From Akebia trifoliata (taxonomy: Eukaryota; Streptophyta; Magnoliopsida; Ranunculales; Lardizabalaceae): a stretch of 64,000 nucleotides of DNA. Below the pieces are notes generated by a model. That model searched no databases. It was not told the DNA's origin and saw nothing but the letters and a program-made list of their open reading frames with translations. Below, piece after piece: positions 1 through 10,751 of this stretch. Position 1 is the first letter of the stretch. The number at the start of each line of letters is the position of its first letter. The stretch lies in assembly GCA_017979445.1 (NCBI GenBank), contig CM030706.1, positions 20,911,884-20,975,883 on the forward strand. The letters run 5' to 3'. The position numbers and the translations under genes are program-made.

Positions 1-171
1 ATAGAGAAAAATGGGAAAAAAAGTGAAGAAAAAAAAAGCAAAATCACGTTACTTAACCTTCTACCGGTCCTACTGGTCCGTCAGGTCAGTCCCACTAGTT
101 GGAGAAAAAAAGTTGCAAAATGTTTTTTGTATTTTTTTAGGGTTTCCCGTGTGGTTTACATAAATAAAAGG
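1..171. other. Unassigned edge sequence
   Basis: A-rich start followed by a short GC-richer stretch with accggt/ctggtcc motifs (about 61-110). It lies 3' of the copia coding remnant on the minus strand. It may be the downstream part or 3' LTR of element F, because an accggt-containing stretch also occurs near 15290 in F's presumed 5' LTR, but the two do not align convincingly by eye. No coding evidence. Confidence 0.3.
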
Positions 172-1984
172 CTATGGAACTCTCTTGATTCTCTTTTGAC
201 AAGGCTCAAAGAATTTTAACAAAATGTGCCTATACGGGAGTTTTTCAAACATTAAAAAGAGTTCTCCAATATTGTTGTTCTGTTTGGGAGGTGATAAATT
301 CTTCATTCCCTTCCATTTTGGAGACTCCTCATTCTTAGTATTTTCAACTTTGTTTTGTAGTAAAGAGTTCCTTTCATTATGCTTCTTCTTTTCAACCAAT
401 AAAGATTTACCAATAGGGGCTTGTGAGATTGTTTGGTAGATGGTCTTAAACTCAATGCACTCAAATTTCATGTGATCTTTTCCATCATAGAAGTTACATT
501 TGACGACTTTCTTAGAGTTCTTTTTAGTGTTCAATGATTCTCCATGAACAAACACAATAGGAGATGGAAGTGATGTACAAGTACACCTATCATAGCCCAA
601 GCCTCTTTTATCCCCATAGGATTTTGAACTCCTAAAAGTTTTTGTTACTCCAAACTTTCATGAGTATAGTTACGCTTGAATCTAGGCTTTTGTTTTTGCA
701 ATTCATTAGCGTCAAACTTAGAAACTTTGTTTTCATCATAAAGGTTCTAATTCTAACTTTTGACAGGCTATAGTGAAATTTGCCATAGTAAGAAGGTTCT
801 TGAATTATTGAAGATTTGTGAGCATCTCATTCTTCTCATTCGTGATTTTCATAGATACAGAGAGCATGCTAGACTGTTTCTTTAAGGCTGTTGCGAGTTG
901 ACTTTTAATGTCTTATAATTGAAGCCTTAGGGAGCATTTTTCCTCATTGAACTTGATTATATTCAACAAGCCACTATTATTTTTAAATTTTTTCTTGACC
1001 ATATTTTTTTGTCAACTTTACATTACTAATGAACAGTTGATAGAATGTTGACTGAAGTTCGAGTTCATCGTCATCAATATCTTCTCTTTTTTCATTAGCG
1101 GAAGAGGCATATTGAGAGTGATTATGATGTTCAAATACCAGTCCCTTCTCAATTTCATCCTCATCATGGTTGGAAACTGTGGTGAAGGATACAAGGATTC
1201 GAAGGGTTTTATAGTATTCAAAATCCAATGATCTTTGTTCCTCATTTCCCGACTCATTTGAGTTGTCATTCCATGTGGCTTTTGTAGTCATAATATTTTC
1301 CTTAGACTTAGGCTTTTGAAGACCTTTAGATTTTGGCTTGGAAAGACAAATAATAGAATAATGACCTTTTTCATCACAGTTGAAGTACTCGGTATCTTCC
1401 CTGGATTTGGATGAGTATTTTTTTATTGTTGGTCGTATATCCACAACATGGTTCTTTCTACCTGTGTTATTGGATCATTTCTTATTGAAGAATTTATTGA
1501 ATTTTGAAGCAAGCCAGGTCAAGTCCTTTTCTTCAAGGTCACTTTTGTCATCTTTCTCATAAGTGATTTTACTATTATCCTAGAAAGAGGATTCGATAAG
1601 ATGACGAGATGACCGTTTTGATGGAGCTTTTGACGAGGAGGTCGTAAGGACCGATGTCTTCCTTTTAGAGGGATGACCTTAACTGTCATTGTCTCCATAT
1701 CTTGGTATTCTCAATTGAAGTGACTTTAGAGGTGAATATTTTGGGTAGGGATCTAAGAATTTTGGCACAAATTCTACCCTGTGGGACAGACTCTCTTACA
1801 TAAAACAAGGAATTGCATACGTCACTTAACCGTACATAGAATTCCTAGACAGTTTCATTCTCCTCTATCTTAATGTTTTCAAATTGAGTTTTGAGGAGTT
1901 GGAATTTAAACTTCTTAACAATACTAGTTCCTTCGTACAAAGCCTCTAAGATTTTTGAAGCTTGTTCGGTCGACATACACGTGC
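172..1984 (-). pseudogene. Ty1/copia gag, C-terminal part (element F, Sirevirus-like)
   Basis: Decayed gag of a copia retrotransposon read on the minus strand. Just inside the junction at 1984 comes gag core sequence (EALYEGTS, then FYVRLSDVCN and LRSLPKIF), the usual copia gag signature. A degenerate zinc knuckle follows near 1330-1390 (YFNCDEKGHY...C), then an acidic Ser/Glu/Asp-rich segment (near 1010-1290), a leucine-rich possible coiled coil (about 800-980), and a second knuckle-like motif near 470-510 (KCNFYDGKDH...C). Two knuckles separated by an acidic and coiled-coil region are known from Sirevirus-type copia gag, so I infer that lineage. Stops and frameshifts interrupt it throughout, and the start lies beyond element A at 14196. 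Protease and pol are not visible before the window edge. Nucleic-acid binding and particle formation would have been its role. Confidence 0.75.
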
Positions 1985-1989
1985 ATATC
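1985..1989. repeat. Target-site duplication ATATC, left copy (element A)
   Basis: Five bases ATATC directly before the TG of the left LTR of A. The identical ATATC follows the right LTR at 13896-13900. This fixes both ends of A and shows it entered the copia gag of element F. Confidence 0.9.
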
Positions 1990-3445
1990 TGTGGACATCC
2001 CATTTTTACATTCACCTAATTAATCAACTCGTCAATCTGATTGCAACGGTTCCCAATGATGGATGATTATTCCAATGCTCTATTTTGTTACTAGATATGT
2101 TTTAGAAATTCGGATGAGGTATCTCAAACTAATAAAACTATAGAAACCACGCTAAGCTAGGAAAATATAACCTCAAAAATATAGAAATCATCATCTTGCA
2201 GACAAAAATAAACTTTACGATAAAAATACTAAAAAATGATCAAATTATCAAAATATCCCTAACATCAAAACATCTTTAAAGCCCCCTTACGCTTAGGAAA
2301 ACCCATTCGAATACATAAAATAACAAAATAAAATTAAATAAACCATTTTACCAATTTTCATCAAATTTGATAAAATTACAAAAATGCCCCTCATAAGGGT
2401 TGACAATCATTTCATGTAAAAAAATTTTATATGTGACACAAACCAATAATCCCATTAAATTTCTTATGAAAAATTAATTCCAAAACATCCCAAAACATCA
2501 AAAATTGACTTGAAATACAAAAGTTCTCTTCGGGGGTAAAATGATAATTTTCTAATATGTTAAAATTTTAATTTTGAAATTAATAAATAAAATATTAATT
2601 AACGTAAGTCAAAATCCTAATTAAAACTCTAATATAAAAAGACCAAGTCAATCTCATAAGACTTAAGTCAAAACCCTAATTAAAATCCTAATCTAAAGGA
2701 ACCAAGTCAATTTCATAAGACTTAAGTCAAAATCCTAATTAAAACCCTAATCTAAAAAGACCAAGTCAATCTCATAAGACTAAAGTCAAAATCCTAATTA
2801 AAACTCTAAAAGAAAACTAATCAAACACTAACTCTACAAAAAAAAACTCTATAAATAAAGAGCCTCAACAACCTAATTTCAGTAGGTCAAAAAGTCCTCC
2901 TAGCCTTCCCCAAACCCTAATTTTGAAGTCCTAATTCCCAATCTATCATCCAAACCATAGTATTTACTCAAAAAAACACCCAGAAAACTTTCAAAAATAT
3001 CCAGAAACCCTTGAAAAAAATATAGAAAACACTCAAATCTAGGAAATAGATACTTTATCTTGGAGATCAGAAGTGGATTCAGTGACGAAAACGAAGTTAG
3101 GAATCTCATACAAGGAATCTCTCCACCATATCTGAGGAAACAAATCATCTTGAACAGCTAGGTATATTTTTCCTCTATTTATTTTATTTATTTGTTTTTA
3201 GGTCTTCTAGCAATGTAGTTTTCTTAGGAAATAGTAGAGACTGACTTTTGCTAGGCAGGATTGCTGCCTAACACCTTCCAACCCCATAACATGATCCCCG
3301 TAATTAATTTCTTTTTGTAGATTAGATTTTTTTTATCTATCTTGAGTCAATGTTCGGTTCCTAAATCATAATAATTAGGTGGCGACTCCCAAACTTCGAA
3401 AATCAAAAGCGGATCCGCACACCTTGTGAATCGAGGGCACTTTTA
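1990..3445 (+). repeat. 5' LTR of element A
   Basis: Starts TGTGGACATCCC (the family form is TGTAGACACCCC) and ends CACTTTTA, where the usual final CA has changed to TA. It contains about four tandem units of roughly 60 bp (2600-2820) built on a GTCAA-plus-CCTAATTAAAA motif. A TATA box lies at 2850-2858. It aligns along its whole length with 12369-13895 and, reversed, with 7277-8983 and 19174-20792. Confidence 0.9.
2850..2858 (+). promoter_or_regulatory. LTR TATA box (element A, 5' LTR)
   Basis: CTATAAATA-type box followed by AGAGCCTC. The same box sits at the same place in the 3' LTR (13272-13280) and in element C (about 62449-62457). This position is expected for an LTR core promoter with the U3/R border shortly downstream. 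Confidence 0.6.
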
Positions 3446-3464
3446 GTGGTGACTCCACTGGGGA
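3446..3464 (+). other. Primer binding site of element A
   Basis: The bases right after the LTR read TGGTGACTCCACTGGGGA. Near-identical sequence follows the 5' LTRs of E (46142) and C (63064). Tat/Ogre elements are reported to use a tRNA-Arg primer; I did not check the match against a tRNA sequence. Confidence 0.7.
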
Positions 3465-3989
3465 TTATGAAGGATTAACTTGAAAAGTCCCAAGTACGGG
3501 AACATTGCCATTTAGACCTAGTTTTTTTTGTGTTTGTTTTGTTTATTTTTAGTTTATTTGATTCGTTAATCTTTGGGATTGTATTATATTCTCTCGGCAT
3601 CATTTTTAGCATATTATTATGGAATATTATTAGTTATGATTCAATTTAGGGTCATTTAGGATTATCCTAAATAATGCAGGATATTGAGAGAATGATGATG
3701 TGGAAAAATGGGTGTTGACCCATTTTTTAGATTATTTTTTTAGTTTGTATTATCCTTTGCTATCATTTGATTCGATTTTGGATACTTTGATTGGGCATAT
3801 ATTTTTTTTATAATTCAATCTAGAGTCATTTTGGGATGACTCTAAATGATGAAAAATTCAAAGTGACATATGAATGGAGGATGGAATGGTGGTGGTTGGG
3901 GTGAGAGTCATGGAATTTTGTTTAGGTTTTAGAAAATTTTTGGATAACTTTTTTTAGCACATTACTATGCATTGGTGATAAGTTATGAA
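3465..3989 (+). other. Element A leader, unique part
   Basis: AT-rich non-coding leader after the primer site. It matches the start of the leader of element C (63084-63620), including paired GATTATCCTAAATAATG-like stretches. No ORF of note. Confidence 0.6.
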
Positions 3990-4860
3990 AATAAAATTAT
4001 TTGTGAGTGATATGCTAAGAAATAAAAAAATTAATTTTTTTTAATGTTGTTCGTGATGAGGAGAGAATTCCAGGAAAAAATTTTAAAAAAAAAAAAATAA
4101 AAAAAAAAAAAAATTTTCTGTGTGGTGAGCGTTAGCAGAAAATGTTTTTTTATTTTTCATCTTCTTCTCAAATAAATTATTTGTGAGTGATGCAGTAAGA
4201 AATGAAATTTTTTTTTTATATTGTTCGTGATGAGGAGAGGATTTCAATAAAAAATCACAAAAAAAAAATTATAAAAATATTATTTTTATGCGTGGTGTGC
4301 CATTAGTAAAAAATATTTTTTTATTTTTCATCTTCTTCTCAAATAAATTATTTGTGAGTGTTGCGCTAAGAAATAAAAAATTTATCTTTTTTAATGTTGT
4401 TTGTGATAAAGAGAGGATTCCAATAAAAAATCACAAAAAATAAAAAAGTAAAAAAAAATTATTTTTATGCATGGTGTACCGTTAATTGAAATTGTTTTTC
4501 TATTCTTTCATCTTGTTCTCAAATAAATTATTTGTGAGTGATGCGCTAAGGAATAAAAAAAAAAAATATTTTCTAATGTTGTTTGTGATGAGGAGAGGAT
4601 TCTAATAAAAATTCGTAAAAAAAATTATTTTTATGCGTGGTGTGCCGTTAGCAGAAAATGATTTTTTATTTTTCATCTTCTTCTCAAATAAATTATTTGT
4701 GAGTGATGCGCTAAATAATAAAAAAATTGCCTTTTTTAAGGTTGTTTGTGATGAGGAGAGGATTCCAAGAAAAAAATTTAAAAAATAATAAAAATTTTTT
4801 TTGCGTAGGGTGCCAATAGTGAAAACGTTTTTTTTCTTATTTCTATCTTTTTCTCCAATG
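3990..4860 (+). repeat. Leader tandem repeat, about 170-bp units (x5)
   Basis: Five head-to-tail units, each with TTATTTGTGAGTGATGCGCTA, then GTTCGTGATGAGGAGAGGATTC and an ATGCGTGGTGTGCCGTTAG block. The TTTGTGAGTGAT core recurs near 4000, 4178, 4349, 4528 and 4695. The same units start at about 63625 in element C and run past the window end. They are non-coding; ORFs over them shift frame from unit to unit. Confidence 0.85.
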
Positions 4861-4896
4861 AGAAAGAAGATGACGAAAAACAGCAAAAAGAGAGAA

Positions 4897-4907
4897 ATAT
4901 ATATATA

Positions 4908-4976
<69 letters not shown>

Positions 4977-4986
4977 ATATATATCT
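4897..4986. repeat. (TA)n microsatellite
   Basis: About 90 bases of nearly pure TA repeat followed by a TCTC run. It lies directly after the leader tandem array of A. Confidence 0.95.
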
Positions 4987-5149
4987 CTCTCTATTTCTCT
5001 CTTTCTCTCTTTATTGATTCTCGTCAATAGCGATTTCAAGAATTCCGATTTGGATTTTAATCTTCAATCTTAATCTTGTCAACAATGATAAAAAACGAAG
5101 AAAATATTAGGAAATCTGAGTTCTTGAAAAAAAATGATGAGAATTTCTC

Positions 5150-5235
5150 TTTCTTAAAAAATAAAAAAATAAAAAAATAAAAAAATAAAAAATTATATCA
5201 ATTTGTTAAAAAAAAATAAAAAAAAAAATAAAATT
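5150..5235. repeat. A-rich low-complexity tract
   Basis: Repeated AAAAAAT units form an A-rich tract. No coding content. Confidence 0.85.
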
Positions 5236-5569
5236 CATAACTCCCTATCCCTACAAATATCATCTTATCCTCGATTCAATATTTACTAAAATATCAATTT
5301 ATTTTGGATCGTCGAAAAGGGACCCTTGATTGGACCATAATAAAAAAAAATTTATTTTGTTTGGATTAAAAATAAAATTTTCATCTTCACTTATTTCTAT
5401 GTTGGATCATATTTATTATTCTTGTGCTATAAATTTTACCCATCTAACATGCTATGATCTTGATATACATATTCTTGATGTACATGCCTCGATTCGATCT
5501 TGATGTTATGAATATTGTGTGTATTTCTTGATCAATAATTGGAATTCATACTCTTGTGATCTGGTCTGG

Positions 5570-6290
5570 CAAATGGGCCTATTTATTTGGAAAACGCCCT
5601 GGGCACACCCCATCTTGTTTTGCACACACTATTAGCACGTTTATTGTTTTGCACACTTGCATGTCCCTTATAGCCAGCATGGTACTAGTGTGTGGCCCGG
5701 TCTCCTCAGAGATGCAACATCATTCATGAAAACCACAACTCCAGTCACGTAACTTAGGGTCTATAAAACTGGGACATCAGTACAGTTCAATCAGGTAACA
5801 CTGAAAGGTATATCGATGCACCTAGGCTGGAGTGACCTGAGTTTTTGTCTTGTTATAAGCCGCAAAGTCACATGTCTCACCAACCCTAGACTTGTACCTA
5901 TACGGTATATAAAAATTCACCAATTGTACTTCTTGGTGAAAATCAGTTCCTAAACGATATCTTACCCCGTTGTACCCTACTGTATGAAGGGGATAGACAA
6001 CATTTATTCTAGACAAGAGGTATTTAAGTGGGCCCTTGCTCCACATTGTGCTCCACCTCTCAACTGGGGATTAAACTGACTGCTTTTTGACTTCAGAGAT
6101 TTGAGTTGGAGTCTTAGATTATCAACTATACGATATATCAAACCAAGTCACCACGTATTGAGAGGTATATAGGTGCACTTGGGCAAGGGTGTCCAGATAA
6201 ATTGCATTGCACGTAGTAAACTTAAAGTCTAAAAACATCCCTATAGGTCACGACTCGAACTTATTATGGGTGTTCCCGGGTTGCTTGTTG
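5570..6290 (+). other. Conserved leader block shared by elements A and E
   Basis: Non-coding block that aligns with 46360-46740 of element E despite very different LTRs. Shared landmarks in order: AAAACGCCCYGGGCACA, a CATGTCC stretch, GGCTGGAGTGACCTGAG (E: GGACTGAAGTGACCTAAG) and GGTCACGACTCGAACT followed by a GTGYTCCCRGGTTGCTT block. The ORFs across it are broken and do not match between copies, so the conservation is not protein-level. It may hold packaging or translation-start signals; that is a guess. Confidence 0.6.
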
Positions 6291-7276
6291 GAAATGGACG
6301 TTACAAATGATGATATCAGGAATGTACGATTTTGTCCTTAAGGAGCAATCTTTTTGTTTAAACCTGATCGAAATTACTATATTACTAGGTACACCAACCC
6401 AATAAAAAGTTATTTTTTTAAAAAAACTTGGCATTGGTTCATAATGACCCAGTCCATCTCGGTCTAACAATCATGATGGGTCGGACCATTCAAATCAAAA
6501 TGGTATTCAAACATTTTTCTAATTCGGGTCCCAACCCATTTCAAAAGAAGAAAAATGTTTTTCCAAAGGAAAAAAAGAAAGAAAATAACTTACAAAATGG
6601 ACCTTGGAAAATTTATAAAGAAAAAATGATTTTTACAAAAAATCAATTTTTTTTTGCATGAACCTTGTAAAATTACTAAAATGTATTTTTCTAAAAAGAA
6701 AATAACTTGCAAAAAATAATCAGATTTGTAAAAGTTTTTATTCAGTGAAAACATTACTTGTCAATAATTTTCCAGATTGCAATAAAATTATTTTCTTTTT
6801 GAAATAATAATTGCATGAATGAATTGTTTAATGGATTGGTGCACATAATTCAACAAAATCTCAAGATTTATTAAAATGTTATCAATGGGGTAACAATGAA
6901 ATTGATTAAATTCACCTTCAATGAGGTTTAAGGGTTATCATTGCACATAAGTTCAATCGTCTATCATCTAACTAGGGTTGTAAGTCTGATCAGTTAAAAT
7001 GAATGTGAATACCAAGTGAATCGTCAGAAATAATCCCAAAATCTTTTAAAATTACATAGTTGTTCCCTGAAGATCATAGTGCCTCAGTCCTGCCGGTTAT
7101 AAGCAATGTCTCAGTCCTCAATCCTAATCAAACCCGTTATGAGTACTTGTCTTGAATTTTCATGAGTCATTTGGGTAAGCTCGAGTCATTTTTTTCAGCA
7201 AGGTCATGTCTTCTTTAGGTTGAGTCTATCCCTTTAATTTCTATGAGTCAAGTTCATTTTCTAAGTTTAGAATGAT
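6291..7276 (+). other. Element A leader/deleted gag region
   Basis: AT-rich sequence without recognisable gag motifs. From about 7085 it aligns with 49205-49390 of element E (AATGTCTCAGTCCT / GATGTCTTGAGTCCT, then a CATGAGT block), which in E lies after gag. The whole gag present in E is therefore missing here between the leader and this point. Confidence 0.6.
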
Positions 7277-8983
7277 TGAAAGCGCCCTCGATCCGCGGGG
7301 TGCGCGGATCCGCTTTTGACCCTTGAGGTTTGGGAGTCGCCACCTAGTTATTATGGTCTAGGAACCAAACTGTCTCTAAAACAAATAAAAAAAATTAATC
7401 TATTACAGAAAAACTAAATTCGGGGATCATATTACGGGATTGGAAGGTGTTAGGCACCAACCCCGCCCGGCCAATGCCGGTCTCTACTTATCCCAAATAT
7501 AACTACATCGCTAATGACAAAACCTAGATAAAAAAAAATAATAAAAATCTTACCTTCGATCTGCAAAGGTTCTATTCCCTCAGATTTGGTAAAAATGCTC
7601 ATTGTATCGTACTCCTTACTTCGTTCTGTCTCCGGATCTGATTTCTGATCTCCGAGGTAAGGTATCTCCTTCTTGGATCTGGGTGCTTCGAATTTGTTGT
7701 GGATTTTGGGGTGTTTTTGAAAGGTTTCTAGGTGTTTTTCAGGCTAAAATCAAAGTAGGGGTGTTAGGTAAGGAGTTGGGGCTCCAAAATTAGGGTTTTG
7801 GAGAGGTTGTGGAGGCTTCTTCACCTACTTTTCCTAGGATTTTTTCTTTGATACGAAAATAGGGTATGGAGGCTCCTATTTATAAAGTTTTTTAGAAACA
7901 TTAGGGTTTGATTAGGGTTTCTTTTAGAGTTTTAATTAAGGTTTTGACTTTGGTCTTATGAGATTGACTTAGTCGTTAGGGTTTCAATTTAGGGTTTTGA
8001 CTTTAGTCTTATGAGATTGACTTGATTAGTTTAGATTAGGATTTTGATTTAGGGTTTTGACTTTGTTCTTATGAGATTGACTTGATTAGGGTTTGATTTA
8101 GGGTTTTGACTTTAGTCTTATGAGATTGACATTAATACTTTGACTTTAGTCTTTCTTGGTTGACTTTTAATATCTTGACTTTAGTCTTACTTGATTGACT
8201 AGATTTTTTGAGAACTACCTTTTATTGTATCTTTAATTCTTTGGGCCCCCAGATGGAGGGGTCCTTGAATAAATATCTTGGCAACCATTAACACTTTTGC
8301 TTGAAAGCCTGATTGATCGATTTTTTTAGTTCAAATTTTTAAATTAATTTTATTAATGTTTCACTTTACTTTATTTAATGGTTTATTTATTAATTTCAAA
8401 ATTTTTAATTATTAAAATTGTGAAATTACCGTTTTACCCTCGGAGAGGATTTTTTATGTTTTAAGTTGTTTTTCAATGTTTCAGGATGTTTTAGAATCAT
8501 TTTTTCAAAAGGAATTTAATGGGAATGTTGGTTTTTGTCATTTATGAATTTTTTTGTATGAAATGGTCGTGAACTTTATGAGGGGCATTTTCGTAATTTT
8601 GTCGAATTATGTGAAAATTGGCGAAATGATTTATTTGGTTTCGATTTGTTATTTTATGTGTTTAAATGAGTTTTCCTAATCGTAACGTAGGCTCTAAGGT
8701 TGTTTTGATGTTAGGGGTATTTTGGTAATTTAGTCATTTTTAGTGATTTTTATCGTGAAGCTTCTTTTTGATCTGCAAAATGATGATTTCTATGTTTCTA
8801 GAGTCATATTTTCCTAGCGTAACATGGTTTCTAAGTTTTGTCAGTTCGAGATACCTCATCCGGATTTCTGAAACATATCTGGTAACAAAATAAAGCATTG
8901 GAATAGACATCCATCATTGGGAACCGTTGCGATCGGGTTGACGAGTTGATTAATCAGGCGAGTGCAAAAATGGGGTGTCTACA
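7277..8983 (-). repeat. Solo LTR (A family) nested in element A
   Basis: On the minus strand it runs from TGTAGACACCCC (ending at 8983) to GCGCTTTCA (7277), intact TG...CA ends, 1.7 kb. It matches the LTRs of A and C. No internal region or second LTR is attached, so it is a solo LTR left by recombination. The flanking pentamers are ATGAT (7272-7276) and ACGGC (8984-8988), which differ only by transitions. E at the matching site reads ATGGT, so the duplication was probably ATGGY, since mutated. Confidence 0.88.
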
Positions 8984-8989
8984 ACGGCA

Positions 8990-9290
8990 TCTGTTTCCCC
9001 ATTGGATAAAGAAAATTTTGAATATCCCGACTTCAATGATAGATAATGGTCAGGCTCAATCTTTAATCAAGAAAGCAAAGGTCATTAACCTTGGAGAAAA
9101 TAATTCCTAGAGAAATTCAGATAGAAACCATTCTATCCTCCAATGGAACACAAAGGGATAATGGATTTACTCAAAAATTTCGAAAGACTTGTTCGCATGG
9201 TCCTATGAGGTTATGTTAGGTGCAAGCCTGGGTGTTATTCGACATAGAATAGATACTCGGTCGATGAAATTGAAATACCAATGAGATCAA
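8990..9290 (+). pseudogene. RT N-terminal remnant (element A pol)
   Basis: In broken frames the translation shows KVINLG, then DLFAWSYEVML and HRIDTRS. This is the segment just before the reverse transcriptase core in Tat-type polyproteins (family form FAWSYEDMPG...IVQH). The RT core, YxDD box, RNase H and the integrase start do not follow; the sequence passes into integrase core instead. E keeps the same segment at 49566-49760. No function expected. Confidence 0.7.
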
Positions 9291-10020
9291 CGAAGATGTT
9301 ACAAAATGTATCCATGCTGTCCTCACTGTATCTCAAGTTGCAAAGTTCATCAAAGCAAATGCCATAAGTCGATACAGGGTACCTTTGGAATTAATCTCTG
9401 ATGATGGGACATACTTCAAAGTCGAGGATTACTCTGTGTTTAAAGTTCAAGATCCAGCATCACAAATCATCTCTCTACGTTCTTAGACAAATGAAGAGGT
9501 TATGCAACCAACAAAAAAAAAACTCAAAACAATCATTAGGAAAATGTGTCAATTACACCAGGATTAGTTAGAGAAGTTATCATTCACGCTGGGGGCACAT
9601 CGTACTTCAATACAGTCTTCCAATGGAGTCACTAACTATTCTTTAGTGTATGATATGAAAGCAGTCTTACCCGTTGAAAGGGAAATCCCGTATCTTAAGG
9701 TCTTAATGGAAAATCAATTGTTAAAAATAGACTGGGTCCGAAGAGCTAAACTTGATTAAAGAAAAACAACTTAGAGTTTTGTATAACGTGCAAACTTATC
9801 AGAGAAAAGTCACTCGCACGTTTGACAAAAAGGTCAAAGCTCGTCACTTACAAGTCGAGCACTTATCTTTGACCCTAGAGGGAAGTTCAAACCAAATTGG
9901 GGAGGTCCGTTCATCATCAAAGAAATATTATCGAGAAAAGCTGTCAGACTTCAAGATCATGATGGAATCGAATTACCATAACCAACCAACCTTGACCAGA
10001 TCAAGCGGTACTACATTTAC
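9291..10020 (+). pseudogene. Integrase core and C-terminal remnant (element A pol)
   Basis: Frame-shifted integrase sequence. VAKFIKANAISRYRVP then LISDDGTYFKVED lies around 9335-9425 and contains the second catalytic Asp region. QHHKSSLY and NKKLKTIIRKM follow (about 9450-9545), then AHRTSIQSS and VYDMKAVLPVEREIPYLKVL (9597-9705). From 9752 comes the post-core stretch LIKEKQLRVLYNVQTYQRKV. The end near 10000 (DQIKRYY-like) corresponds to the usual polyprotein terminus. At least five stops or shifts interrupt it. The enzyme would have inserted cDNA into the genome; this copy cannot. Confidence 0.75.
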
Positions 10021-10270
10021 GGAGGCCATCTTTGGTCGAATCAATTTTTCAGTTACCCAGTTTAATATCTCATTTCTCAGCCCTTTGCAGCATTTTAAAA
10101 AAAAATGCCTTTTTCTTTCTCAGCTTGATCACCTAACCTAGGGGAGGGAAGAATTCGAACTACGTTTTAGTCTGATCCCAAAATTCTGAAGTACATAGGC
10201 AACCTGAAAAGTTACTTTAGACCTGACTACATCAAAATAAAAAAAATATTTCCCACAAATAAAATTCAAA
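10021..10270 (+). other. Element A 3' non-coding zone, conserved start
   Basis: Follows the pol end. It aligns with 50281-50500 of E, including AGGGGAGGGAA, CGAACTACGTTTTRGTCTGATCC and TACRTAGGCAACATGAR-like blocks. No coding potential. It is a conserved 3' UTR element of both non-autonomous families. Confidence 0.65.
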
Positions 10271-10745
10271 AAAATAAATATTGTCAAAATGGGAAGAAAA
10301 TTTAAAGAAAAAGAGAAAGTGCCATACAAGGGGCATTTGGGTTTTTGAGCCTCAAGATTCTTTTCTTTTTATGTCCAGTCCTAAGCCTACCCATAAAAGT
10401 CCTCCTAAGTACCGTGCAAAAAGTCAATGATGATAGCAAAACATGATCAGACAGTAATTCCAAAAGTTCACCAAAAAAATATATATATCTATAAATTTCC
10501 CTACAAAAAGAAAAAATATTCAAAAAAAAAGATATTTTCAAAATGGGGAAGAAAATTCAAAGAAAAAGAGAAAATGTTATACAAGCGGCATTCGGGTTTT
10601 TGAGCCTCAAAATTCCTTTCTTTTTATGTCTAGTCCTAAGCCTACCCACAAAAGTCCTCCTAAGTACCGTGCGAAAAGTCAAGGACGATAGCAAAACATG
10701 ATCAGACAGTAATTCCAAAAATTCAGAAAAGAAAAGAAAAAGAAA
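10270..10745 (+). repeat. Tandem duplication of a ~255-bp block (x2)
   Basis: Two adjacent copies, each with AAAATGGG-GAAGAAAATT, a GCATTYGGGTTTTTGAGCC motif and CCTAAGCCTACCC, offset by about 255 bases (CAAG-GGCATTTGGG at 10327 and its partner at 10582). The two similar minus-strand ORFs here (10302-10541, 10557-10790) are shadows of this duplication. Element E carries one copy (about 50570-50760). Confidence 0.8.
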
Positions 10746-10751
10746 AATAGG

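Noticed and set aside
4801..5073. ORF with a long Ile-Tyr run
   Set aside because: Product of the (TA)n microsatellite.
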